Source: JAFGRU01 sp963665915 (GTDB lineage Bacteria; Desulfobacterota; Desulfuromonadia; Desulfuromonadales; JAAYDE01). From it: DNA of 64,000 nt. The stretch spans positions 434,001-498,000 of the forward strand of contig CAXXSG010000004.1 of the NCBI GenBank assembly GCA_963665915.2. The letters run 5' to 3'. Below the pieces are notes generated by a model, which made no database searches, had not been told where the DNA came from, and saw nothing but the letters and a program-made list of their open reading frames with translations. Of this stretch, positions 36,878 through 45,672 are shown one piece after another (the stretch's first letter is position 1; every line of letters begins with the position of its first letter). A program made the position numbers and the translations under genes.

Positions 36878-39607
36878 ATGGAAGTTCTATTGGGCAAACA
36901 CTGGCATTATATTTCTGACGAGGAGGCATTGGACATACTTGAAACAAGCCTGGACAAGGGCCTGGATCTGTTCGAGGTGGAACGTCGTCAGGAGCGTGTC
37001 GGACCAAACATGATCACCGGGAAAAAAGAAAAAAGCCTTTTGCAGCGTTTTTTTCTCCAATTTCACCAACCGCTGATCTACATTCTGATCGTGGCAGGTA
37101 TCGTGACTGCCGTTCTCCATGAATGGGTGGACTCCGGGGTCATTTTTGCGGTCATTATCCTCAATGCCGTCATCGGTTTCCTTCAGGAATCCAAAGCCAT
37201 CAAAGCCATCGAGGCTCTCGCCAGAACCATGACCGCCGAAGCGACGGTGTTGCGCTCCGGGGAAAAACGCCGCATCCCCTCCCCCGAAATAGTCCCCGGG
37301 GATGTTGTCCTTCTCCAGTCGGGAGACAAGGTGCCTGCCGATCTGCGGCTTTTTCAAAGCAAAGAGTTACAGGTGGACGAATCGGTATTGACCGGCGAAT
37401 CCCTTTCTGCCCGTAAAAAAACCGGGATTCTTCCTCACGATACGGTTCTGGCCGACCGCCTGAATATGGCCTACGCCTCCACTCTGGTCACTTTCGGCCA
37501 GGCAACCGGGGTGGTGGTGGCCACTGGCAACCATACGGAAGTGGGCCGCATTTCCGAACTCATCGCCGCCACCAACGTTCTTGAAACCCCGTTGACACGC
37601 AAAATCGCCCGTTTCAGCCACCTTCTCCTCTACGTCATCCTGGGTCTTTCCGGTCTGACCTTCGTTATCGGACTGTTACAGGGAATGGCCGCTGGGGATG
37701 TCTTTATGGCGGCTGTTTCCCTGGCTGTGGCCACAATTCCGGAAGGATTGCCGGCAGTGTTGACCATTACCCTGGGAATTGGCGTTTCTCGTATGGCCAA
37801 AAACCGAGCGGTCATCCGCAAGCTTCCAGCCGTTGAAACCCTGGGAAGCACAACCGTAATCTGCTCCGATAAAACCGGGACCCTGACTGAAAACCAGATG
37901 ACGGTTCAGAAAATTTTTGCAGGAAGCGAGAGTTTCGATGTTTCCGGCGTCGGCTACCAGCCAAAGGGCGTCATAAGGGCAGAAAACAGTACAGAAGAAC
38001 TTGGAGAAAAGCCGACCTTGCAAGAATGTCTGCTGGCCGGCCTCTTGTGCAACGACAGCCTGCTGAAAGAGAAGGAGGGCCGCTGGGGAATCCAGGGCGA
38101 TCCCACCGAAGGAGCTTTGCTGGTGGCCGCCATCAAAGGGGGCATGAACATCGAAGAAAGCCATCAGAAGTTTCCGCGACTCGATGTCATTCCTTTTGAA
38201 TCCCATCACCAGTACATGGCGACCATGAATGACCAAGGTGACGGAAATCCTCCGTTGATCTATTTGAAAGGAGCGGTGGAGGTGATTCTGGAAAGATGCT
38301 CTGCCGCGATAGACCCTGCCAATCGCTCGATTGAGCTGGAATCTTCTGGAATTATTGAGAAAATGGATCGCATGGCGTCTAAGGGGCTGCGTGTTCTTGC
38401 CTTCGCGAAAGGTGAGGGTCAGGTGGGGAAAAAACATCTGGATCATGAAGATATAGCCTCGGGATTGACCTTTCTGGGACTTCAGGGAATGATTGATCCC
38501 CCTCGGGCTGAGGCGGTGGCTGCTGTAAAGACCTGCCATGATGCAGGTATCCGCGTCAAGATGATCACCGGGGATCATGCTGTAACCGCGTCAGCTATTG
38601 CAAAGCATATAGGACTCTTCACCAGTGTCGAAGGGGAGAACATCGAAACAACTTCCGTAACCGGCAAAACTCTGAGCAGCATTTCCGACGAAGAATTGAT
38701 TGAGCTTGTAGATCGAAGCGCCGTTTTCGCCCGTGTATCACCGGAGCAGAAACTGCGCCTTGTGGAGGCCATCCAAGCGCGGGGGCATGTCGTGGCCATG
38801 ACCGGCGATGGGGTCAACGATGCCCCAGCGCTGAAAAAGGCCGACATCGGGGTGGCCATGGGGATCACCGGAACCGACGTGGCCAAAGAGGCGGCCGATA
38901 TGGTGCTGACCGACGACAATTTTGCCACCATCGAGGCGGCCGTGGAAGAAGGCCGCGGCGTGTTCGACAATCTCACCAAATTCATCGTCTGGATTCTGCC
39001 GACTAACGTTGGTCAGGGAGCGGTCATCCTTGTCGCCGTGGCGGCGGGAGTCACCCTGCCGATTCTCCCGGTGCAGATTCTGTGGTTGAACATGGTGACG
39101 GCTGTTCTCCTCGGCCTCATGCTTGCTTTCGAACCAAAGGAGCCCGGAATCATGCAGCGTGCCCCACGCGATCCCCAAACACCCCTTTTGACACGGGAAC
39201 TGATCGGAAGAATTCTCATCGTGGGTAGCCTTCTGGTGGCCGGTTCCTTCGGACTTTTCGAATGGGAACTGATTGCCGGACACAGCGAAGAGACGGCCCG
39301 CACGGTGGCCGTCAATGTTTTCGTTATGGTCCAGACCTTCTACCTCTTCAAGTGCCGCTCGCTAACCCGATCCGTGCTGGAGATAGGCCTTTTCTCAAAT
39401 ATCTGGGTGTGGGTAGGGGTGGTCACTATGCTCATTCTGCAGCTTTTTTTCACCTATCTGCCGGGCATGAACTGGGTTTTCCACACGGCGCCCATCAGCG
39501 CCGGAGCCTGGGTAAGAATCATCCTGGTGGCGGCTGTCGTCTATGTGGCAGTCAGTTTTGAAAAGCTGTTTTGGCGAAAAAAGATTTCCCGGGCGGGTGT
39601 TGATTGA
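36878..39607 (+). CDS. cation-transporting P-type ATPase (P2-type)
   Basis: A 909-residue inner-membrane pump. N-terminal cation ATPase domain (HWHYISDEEALDILETS), actuator motif TGES, phosphorylation site CSDKTGTLT, hinge MTGDGVNDAPALKKADIGVAM, and the C-terminal cation-ATPase domain with the last four helices. About ten membrane segments. It is SERCA/PMR1-like (Ca2+, or Na+/K+); the ion is not settled. CTGGAGG precedes ATG 36878. Single gene. Confidence 0.92.
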   Translation: MEVLLGKHWHYISDEEALDILETSLDKGLDLFEVERRQERVGPNMITGKKEKSLLQRFFLQFHQPLIYILIVAGIVTAVLHEWVDSGVIFAVIILNAVIGFLQESKAIKAIEALARTMTAEATVLRSGEKRRIPSPEIVPGDVVLLQSGDKVPADLRLFQSKELQVDESVLTGESLSARKKTGILPHDTVLADRLNMAYASTLVTFGQATGVVVATGNHTEVGRISELIAATNVLETPLTRKIARFSHLLLYVILGLSGLTFVIGLLQGMAAGDVFMAAVSLAVATIPEGLPAVLTITLGIGVSRMAKNRAVIRKLPAVETLGSTTVICSDKTGTLTENQMTVQKIFAGSESFDVSGVGYQPKGVIRAENSTEELGEKPTLQECLLAGLLCNDSLLKEKEGRWGIQGDPTEGALLVAAIKGGMNIEESHQKFPRLDVIPFESHHQYMATMNDQGDGNPPLIYLKGAVEVILERCSAAIDPANRSIELESSGIIEKMDRMASKGLRVLAFAKGEGQVGKKHLDHEDIASGLTFLGLQGMIDPPRAEAVAAVKTCHDAGIRVKMITGDHAVTASAIAKHIGLFTSVEGENIETTSVTGKTLSSISDEELIELVDRSAVFARVSPEQKLRLVEAIQARGHVVAMTGDGVNDAPALKKADIGVAMGITGTDVAKEAADMVLTDDNFATIEAAVEEGRGVFDNLTKFIVWILPTNVGQGAVILVAVAAGVTLPILPVQILWLNMVTAVLLGLMLAFEPKEPGIMQRAPRDPQTPLLTRELIGRILIVGSLLVAGSFGLFEWELIAGHSEETARTVAVNVFVMVQTFYLFKCRSLTRSVLEIGLFSNIWVWVGVVTMLILQLFFTYLPGMNWVFHTAPISAGAWVRIILVAAVVYVAVSFEKLFWRKKISRAGVD

Positions 39608-39622
39608 AGCGCGCCCGCAAAA

Positions 39623-40057
39623 TCAATCGGGAGATCCGCCGGAAGTAGATTTTCGGTCTTTGAAAATCCTTTTGACCACAAAAAAAGCGATAACGAGTGC
39701 TAGGATCAGCGCAGCGATACCCATAATGGGGCTGCCGGGATACTTATCCATATCAAGGATAATGACCTTACGGGCGATGGCAATAAGGGCGACCTCCAGT
39801 ACGATTTCCACGTGAATCACCCGGCTGTCGAGATAGGCTTTGATGGTCTCCAGGAGCTCCACCCCTATGACGATCAGGAGGAAAAAACCGAAAATCTCCT
39901 TGAGCTCCGAAATTTCCAGGAAAAATATCGGCGGGTTGATCATGTCCTTTATGATAATCCAGCCCAGTTCCAAGGTGGAAATTAGAACCACCACGACCAT
40001 CATGGCAATCAGGGACTTGATTACCAAGTCTTCAAATCTTTTTAGAAATTCCTTCAT
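39623..40057 (-). CDS. PsiE-like phosphate-starvation-inducible membrane protein
   Basis: 144 residues with four helices and the PsiE-family centre FGFFLLIVIGVELLETI and IHVEIVLEVALIAIARKVI. GGAG is six bases before ATG 40057; a GTG two codons earlier is possible. Converges with the P-type ATPase 15 bases away. Function unknown. Confidence 0.85.
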   Translation of the reverse strand: MKEFLKRFEDLVIKSLIAMMVVVVLISTLELGWIIIKDMINPPIFFLEISELKEIFGFFLLIVIGVELLETIKAYLDSRVIHVEIVLEVALIAIARKVIILDMDKYPGSPIMGIAALILALVIAFFVVKRIFKDRKSTSGGSPD

Positions 40058-40301
40058 TTGCACTCCAATGAAATAAATTGATTGGAGAAAAACAACTTCT
40101 CATAAAAATAAATTTTCCTTATGTGGGGTGAGACCTCATTTTGCACCAAAGTATGCCAGAGCGGTGTTGGTGTACAAGATCAATATTTTCATTTTTTTTG
40201 ACATGCCATTATTTCCTGATTTTTTTCTTGCCCATATTTCTGACCAAATAAGTAATGATATAATTCTGTTAGAGTCTTTATCTTATGGAAAGGTTGAAAA
40301 T

Positions 40302-41486
40302 ATGGACAAAAAACAAAGAAAAAACCGCATAAAGCATATTTTAGCAGCTCTGGAAAACAACGCGGGTGGGGGACCGAGTTCAAAGCCAGTCAATCCACCG
40401 GCATCTGCTTTTCTTCCGGCCGGGAATATTTATCCCGAGAAAGATCTGCCCCCACTCAACATTCTGAAGGCGGAAATTTTCAGCAAATCTGGAACCAAGG
40501 ATTTAGCTTCTGGTGTGGAGGCGATACATTCGGATGTCCTCGAAGAAGAAACCCCCAAGGGCACCCGGCAGCTAGCCTATCGTCGCCTGAAAGGGGCTGA
40601 CGGCCGTTTCATGATTGAAGAAGCGGTGGAAAACTTTCTCGGTGAGAAAAGGAGCCTACCTCAATCCAGACTGGCCGTTGTGGAAATTGAAACGGGACGA
40701 ACCCTTGATCTTAATCGGTTCCTCCCTGTCGGATGCTCTTTTTCTCCGTCCCAACTGCTCAAATTGAAAGTCGAATTCGACCGCCGGCAGCGCCGCCTGA
40801 AATCCGAATTTTTTCCTGTCAACCTGAAAGCGTACCAAGGCGCTGACGTTGAGGGGGATTTCTACTTTAACCGCGAAGTCGGCAGAATCGCCTACGGGGA
40901 TCTCACTGCAGCAGGTTCACTTCTTATTCTTTTTCATGAAATCGTCCACTCCTGGCAGTTTGCCTTTCAGGGAATGACGGCAGAAAATGAGTTCAGTAAG
41001 CTTTATACTTTTCTCTCCCACCATCTCAATAAACTGGGTGCCAGGATGGAGGAACACAAACGGCAGACCATCTCGGACGAAAATCTTTCCTGTTTCATCG
41101 GCAATGCCAGAGACAGGCTTGGAGAAAGGGGCATAGCGCTGGATACCAACAGCATCGTTAACAAGGGTCAGCTCCCGTCAGACAAAAGCATCACTTTCAC
41201 GGCACGCAGCGGACAGAAGTTTTTTTTCAAAAGCCACGCCTTTGTGGAAGCTCTAAAGGACTACATGTGGGTTGAAAGGGATGCCTGGGCCTATTCCATC
41301 AAGGTCATCCGGCTGCTAAGGAAAAGGGGATTTGAATTGGAAGCGAACCTTCGAAATCTTCAGAATGTCCAGGCCTTTATTTATCCTCACCTTGAAAACT
41401 ACCAGGCGAGCATCCAAAGCCACATTGAGATGGGCAGCGGAACAATCCGCTTTTCCGCAAAAAGAATAAAGACCGCAATGAAGTGA
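40302..41486 (+). CDS. uncharacterised protein with a zincin-like HExxH motif
   Basis: 394 residues, soluble, no signal peptide. The centre has LFHEIVHSWQFAFQGM (about 207-222), an HExxH metal site, and about 110 residues later WVERDAWAYSIKVIRLL, whose acidic residues could give a third ligand. The N-terminal 60 residues are polar and variable. I do not recognise the family. GGAAAGG precedes ATG 40302; an upstream extension to 40128 is possible but unlikely. Flanked by PsiE and DoxX genes with which no functional link is evident. Confidence 0.7.
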   Translation: MDKKQRKNRIKHILAALENNAGGGPSSKPVNPPASAFLPAGNIYPEKDLPPLNILKAEIFSKSGTKDLASGVEAIHSDVLEEETPKGTRQLAYRRLKGADGRFMIEEAVENFLGEKRSLPQSRLAVVEIETGRTLDLNRFLPVGCSFSPSQLLKLKVEFDRRQRRLKSEFFPVNLKAYQGADVEGDFYFNREVGRIAYGDLTAAGSLLILFHEIVHSWQFAFQGMTAENEFSKLYTFLSHHLNKLGARMEEHKRQTISDENLSCFIGNARDRLGERGIALDTNSIVNKGQLPSDKSITFTARSGQKFFFKSHAFVEALKDYMWVERDAWAYSIKVIRLLRKRGFELEANLRNLQNVQAFIYPHLENYQASIQSHIEMGSGTIRFSAKRIKTAMK

Positions 41487-41656
41487 AAGCTTTATCCGCT
41501 GTAGGAGGACTGAAGCTTGTTTCTTCAATTAATGGTTCTATAATTTTAAAAAGAAAATAATGAAAGTCTGATGAACCGCTTATTTAAGAGGCAGGGGGAA
41601 AAAGGACTTTCCCTGGCAAAGTGGGGCCCATTAAAAAAAATAAGGAAATTAATAAA

Positions 41657-42022
41657 TTGGAATCTTTAGCTGTTATCTGTCAAAGCATCATTGCCCTTGG
41701 TATTTATAATGTCTGGATATTGCGATTTTCGAAATCAACTAGCTGGCGGGGGGGAATGGCCAAAAACATGAGGGAAGAGTTTGCCGTTTATGGCCTTCCT
41801 GAATGGTTCATGAAATTGATAGGTTTTTTTAAACTCCTTCTTGCTACCATGCTTATAGCCGGCATATGGCTTCCGGTTTTAACGAAGCCCGCCGCATTAG
41901 GGATGGTCATTTTGATGCTGGGTGCAGTTTTGATGCATTTCAAGGTGAAAGATCCATTAAAAAAGTCCCTCCCTGCTTGCTCTCTACTCATACTTTCTTC
42001 GATAGTCGCTGCCGTATCATGA
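41657..42022 (+). CDS. DoxX-like membrane protein
   Basis: About 121 residues with four helices, WRGGMAKNMREEFAVYGLPEWFMKLIGFFKLLLA being family-like though longer than shown motifs. DoxX relatives associate with redox enzymes or thiosulfate metabolism; no partner evident. The start is uncertain: TTG 41657 has AAGGA upstream, and GTG 41621 is an alternative. Confidence 0.7.
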   Translation: MESLAVICQSIIALGIYNVWILRFSKSTSWRGGMAKNMREEFAVYGLPEWFMKLIGFFKLLLATMLIAGIWLPVLTKPAALGMVILMLGAVLMHFKVKDPLKKSLPACSLLILSSIVAAVS

Positions 42023-42194
42023 GAATCCATAAAGCGACCGTATTTGCGACACTCCGGAAAAAATTGATTTTACGAAAGTTGACCAATGCCCTTGGGATTT
42101 CTTTACGTCGCGGTTAAATGAGGTACGAGGAGTCTCCACAGTCTTTGAAAACCATAAAAAGTCGAGATGCTTATAAGAGCAGAACGAGGTTATC

Positions 42195-42917
42195 ATGTCA
42201 GGCAAAGTATTGATTTACGGCGGCTCCGGCGACATCGGTTCGGCAACCGGCAGAATCCTTCGGTCACGAGGCTATGATCTCCACCTGACAGGGCGGAGTG
42301 AAGAGAAGTTGGCCGGCATTGCGGCGGAACTCGAAGTCACATACACCCTGGGGGACGTCAACGATGAAGGCTTTTTCTCCCGGGTAGCCCAAGATGCCGG
42401 AGACAGGCTGGATAGTCTTGTCTATGCTGTGGGCACCATCAATTTACGCAGTCTTCAGCGCCTCACTGAAACCGATTTCTTGAATGATTTCCGGGTCAAT
42501 GCCATGGGTGCGGCATTCGCTGTCCGGACGGCTCTGCCGGCACTCAAAAAGAGTGAAGGGGTTGCCTCTGTGGTCCTTTTTTCCAGCGTGGCGGCTCTTC
42601 AGGGGTTCACCTTTCATGCCTCGATGAGTATGGCCAAAGGCGCGGTGAGCGGTTTGACCCTTTCTCTCGCGGCTGAACTGGCTCCAAAAGTGCGCGTTAA
42701 TGCCATCGCTCCTTCCCTCACCCGCACACAGCTTTCCGCGAACATTCTATCAAACGAAAAAACTGCCGCCGCCATTGCCGAGATGCATGCCTTAAAGCGG
42801 CTGGGCACACCTGATGATGTTGCTGAGCTCACCGCCTTTCTGCTCTCTCCGAAAGCAGACTGGATCACGGGACAGATCATCAGCGCTGATGGTGGCCGCT
42901 CAACACTTTGCACCTAG
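42195..42917 (+). CDS. atypical short-chain dehydrogenase/reductase
   Basis: 240 residues with the Rossmann loop GGSGDIG (9-15), VYAVGTINL and VVLFSSVAAL, and an NAD(P)-binding C-terminus RLGTPDDVAELTAFLLSP. The catalytic Tyr-x-x-x-Lys is not there: the segment is HASMSMAK, with Met where Tyr should be. Similar forms occur in the photo-oxidative-stress lipid clusters, so this is a subfamily trait rather than decay. Substrate unknown. GAGG precedes the ATG. Confidence 0.85.
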   Translation: MSGKVLIYGGSGDIGSATGRILRSRGYDLHLTGRSEEKLAGIAAELEVTYTLGDVNDEGFFSRVAQDAGDRLDSLVYAVGTINLRSLQRLTETDFLNDFRVNAMGAAFAVRTALPALKKSEGVASVVLFSSVAALQGFTFHASMSMAKGAVSGLTLSLAAELAPKVRVNAIAPSLTRTQLSANILSNEKTAAAIAEMHALKRLGTPDDVAELTAFLLSPKADWITGQIISADGGRSTLCT

Positions 42918-43003
42918 ACAGGATTAACCAAGAAAAGGTTTTCGCAGCCGCCAATTGCACGCCCCCGCAAGTCCCTATCTTTTTCTATTCTTCGGTGTTA
43001 GAG
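42918..43003 (+). repeat. degenerate copy of repeat family 1
   Basis: GGATTAACCAAGAAAAGGTT, GCAGCCGCCAATTGCACGC and CTATTCTTCGGTG follow the order of the first half of the 27957 copy with many substitutions. Its right half is missing. It lies between the SDR and phosphatase genes. Confidence 0.5.
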
Positions 43004-43010
43004 GATAGAC

Positions 43011-43667
43011 ATGAGGAAAGTTGGCCCATTAATTCAATACCTTGCAGTTTCTAAGATACAAGGCTTCAGAAAAGGTTATTCGTTTCAATCTCTAAAATTG
43101 GTTGCGATTGCTTTGTTGCTGGCAGTTATCTGCCCCATTTTAAGCCCATCAGGGGTTTTTTCAGAGAGTGAAGCAGCACTTTGGAAAGCCCTCCGTTCAG
43201 GAAAACACTTTGCTTTGTTGCGTCACGCCATAGCCCCCGGGATGGGGGACCCTCCCTGGTTTGAGCTGGGCAAATGCACCACACAAAGGAACCTCTCCTA
43301 TGAAGGACAAAGTCAGGCTGAAAAAATAGGTGAGCGATTCCGGGCAAACAGGATTTCCCAAGCACGGGTTTTTTCCAGCCAATGGTGCCGCTGCCTTGAA
43401 ACCGCGAAATTGCTTGGCATCGGACCGGTTCAGGAGCTACCCGCTTTAGACTCCTTTTACAGGGCCTACAAACGTCGCGATTCACAAACTCAAATACTTA
43501 AAGAATGGATCGCAGGGCAAGACCTCGATCAGCCCCTCGTGTTGGTCACCCATCAAGTCAACATCAGCGCTTTGACCAACATCTATCCAGCGTCCGGGGA
43601 ACTGGTTATTGTTCATCGATCCGAATCCGGCGAGTTCTCGGTTTTAGGCACCATTGAAACAGATTGA
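43011..43667 (+). CDS. histidine phosphatase family protein
   Basis: 218 residues with an N-terminal membrane or signal segment (about 28-48) so it is probably periplasmic. The catalytic RHA lies in HFALLRHAIAPG; the second His in VLVTHQVNISAL. The mature part has the phosphoglycerate-mutase-like fold. Substrate unknown. GAGGATAG precedes ATG 43011. Confidence 0.82.
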   Translation: MRKVGPLIQYLAVSKIQGFRKGYSFQSLKLVAIALLLAVICPILSPSGVFSESEAALWKALRSGKHFALLRHAIAPGMGDPPWFELGKCTTQRNLSYEGQSQAEKIGERFRANRISQARVFSSQWCRCLETAKLLGIGPVQELPALDSFYRAYKRRDSQTQILKEWIAGQDLDQPLVLVTHQVNISALTNIYPASGELVIVHRSESGEFSVLGTIETD

Positions 43668-43734
43668 GTGCTTTGGGCAGTCATGAGGCTCGATTTGAAC
43701 CAAAAAATGATCATTCGGATATGAATCGCGCTTT

Positions 43735-44379
43735 TTATTCAATAGCGACCATCACCTCGTTGCGCCGCATAAAGGGTGGCGTCCAAGGGGGATTGTAGTA
43801 GGCCATCAAATACGCCCCCACTGGCTGGAGCCCGTCGCGGTTCAACAGAGAAGACAATTCCTTGCGCTTTTCATCCATCAGGGTTTTGGTGGCATAGCCG
43901 GAGAAAGTGATTACGGCAACTCGCCTGGCCGGAGTCTCTCGAATTCGGACATCTTGGCTCTCGGGCAACGGCGCTGTTTCCAGCGTAAAGCCTTCCGGGA
44001 GCACAAAGCCCACCTTGGTTGCGCCCTGTTCCTTCCGGCCAAACACTGGCTTGGTCATGGGGATTTTATTCGCTTTCGGCTCCTGCCTCAACACAGGGGA
44101 GGTCATGTCGATCTTTCGCCTTCCCTTGTTGGCCCCATCGATATACTTGAACAGCGTTCGGAAGCCGACGCCCAATGGGTCTTCGGTGGTTGCCGGGACC
44201 TCTACTTCAGCGACCAGGTAGGGTTCGTAGCGCCGAATTTCGTAGCCATTCATCGCCCGCTCCAGAACGTAGGATGGCTCCTTGACTCCCCGCTCGGTCA
44301 GGACACTTACCCCCATCCAGACTAGAATAAGCCCAAAAATTCCAACGACAAAATAGCCGATCATTTTCACAATCTCCAT
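43735..44379 (-). CDS. SOUL heme-binding family protein
   Basis: 214 residues with a membrane segment at about 6-26, then the SOUL domain: YEIRRYEPYLVAEVEVPA, DMTSPVL, GFVLPEGFTLETAPLPE and YNPPWTPPFMRRNEVMVAIE, a typical C-terminus. It probably binds heme or tetrapyrrole outside the cytoplasm. Divergent from DUF1499. Confidence 0.9.
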   Translation of the reverse strand: MEIVKMIGYFVVGIFGLILVWMGVSVLTERGVKEPSYVLERAMNGYEIRRYEPYLVAEVEVPATTEDPLGVGFRTLFKYIDGANKGRRKIDMTSPVLRQEPKANKIPMTKPVFGRKEQGATKVGFVLPEGFTLETAPLPESQDVRIRETPARRVAVITFSGYATKTLMDEKRKELSSLLNRDGLQPVGAYLMAYYNPPWTPPFMRRNEVMVAIE

Positions 44380-44583
44380 TCCTCCTTATTTTTCAGTATA
44401 CCTTTGCTTGAAGATTATGCGAAGCAGGATAGGCTTTAAATGGTTCACAAACTACCGGGGATGGCCTTGTTGTCTGTAAGCTTGCAGGTCAACGGATTGC
44501 CCACCTGCTCAAAAAAGATAATTAATTCAAGGTTTTTCAAACTGAAAACAATATCCTACTGATTTAGAAAGAAGATATTCCTT

Positions 44584-45051
44584 ATGTTAACTCTCAAAGC
44601 TGCATACCTTGGACTCTTGCTCCTTCTTCTCGGAATTGCTCTGGTATCCTGCTCAGGCAACAGGCCATCAAACCTTGGAACATCTGACTCTGGATTGACG
44701 CCATGTCCGTCTTCACCCAACTGCGTTTCCAGTGATTCCCAGGACAACGCGCACTACGTAAAATCCTTTCAACTAGCTGTGCCTGCCAAAGAAGCCTGGC
44801 AAGCGGTCAGGGAACTGCTATCAAAGCTCCCCCGTACTCAAATTGTCAGCGAGAGGCCGGATTATCTTCATGCTGAATGTCGAAGTGCTGTATTTGGCTT
44901 CGTAGATGACCTTGAACTTAACCTTCGTCCCGATCGGGGAATTATTGCTGTTCGCTCTGCTTCCCGCTTGGGATATTCAGATTTTGGTGTCAATCGGCGG
45001 AGAATTGAAACTCTGAGATCTTCCCTTGCCCGTCAAGGAATAGTCCAATAA
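44584..45051 (+). CDS. DUF1499 lipoprotein
   Basis: 155 residues with lipobox LVSC (Cys 23), so likely membrane-anchored. The DUF1499 part contains CPSSPNCVSSDSQD, VPAKEAWQAV and YLHAECRSAVFGFVDDLEL. Function unknown; the family is frequent in photo-oxidative-stress clusters. Followed at 56 bases by the second split-barrel gene. Confidence 0.85.
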   Translation: MLTLKAAYLGLLLLLLGIALVSCSGNRPSNLGTSDSGLTPCPSSPNCVSSDSQDNAHYVKSFQLAVPAKEAWQAVRELLSKLPRTQIVSERPDYLHAECRSAVFGFVDDLELNLRPDRGIIAVRSASRLGYSDFGVNRRRIETLRSSLARQGIVQ

Positions 45052-45106
45052 ATCAACCTTCGCCAGATAAGATTAGGGTACCTTCAAACAACTGAGGAAA
45101 TTAATT

Positions 45107-45505
45107 ATGCGCCTGGAAGATTATTTTGGCGCCAGCGGGTTTGGCGTGTTGTCGACAGCGGATGGCAACGGCAAGGTCAACACAGCGATCTATGCGAGGC
45201 CTCATATTATGGACGATGGGACCGTCGCTTTTATTATGCGGGACCGCCTGACCCATCATAATCTGTCGGAAAATCCTTATGCGGCCTATCTTTTCATGGA
45301 AAAAAGGGGCGGGTGCAAAGGGGTTCGGTCTTTTCTCAAAAAACTCAAGAAAAACACGGATGAGGAATTGATCGGAAAAATGACCCGGCATTGTTTGAGC
45401 CCCCAGGAGGACGAAGCCAGGGGGCCGAAGTTTCTGGTTTATTTCGAAGTTGAAAAAATACTCGATCTCATTGGCAGCGACAGCCCTGACATAGAGTGTC
45501 CATGA
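45107..45505 (+). CDS. FMN-binding split-barrel protein, copy 2
   Basis: 132 residues, near-duplicate of 27556-27957: same order of motifs (GVLSTADGNGKV, HIMDDGTVAFIMRDRL, MTRHCLSPQEDEARGPKF). A 109-base stretch (45351-45459) is identical to 27803-27911, while other parts vary at the protein level. Spacing of 17.5 kb and same orientation. Probably a segmental duplication or gene conversion. Confidence 0.82.
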   Translation: MRLEDYFGASGFGVLSTADGNGKVNTAIYARPHIMDDGTVAFIMRDRLTHHNLSENPYAAYLFMEKRGGCKGVRSFLKKLKKNTDEELIGKMTRHCLSPQEDEARGPKFLVYFEVEKILDLIGSDSPDIECP

Positions 45506-45672
45506 CCTTCGAATCCTTCTCCTGGATGAAACGGAATTGGATAGAGGTAAAATCCCGATATTCGTTGGGAAGGCTTCGGGACATTTGTTTATTTGGAAAA
45601 TATTTTTAAACCAAGGGACAAGGATCTCCAAAAACTCAGCATTTCGGCTTTTCGAAAAGATAAGAGTCTATA

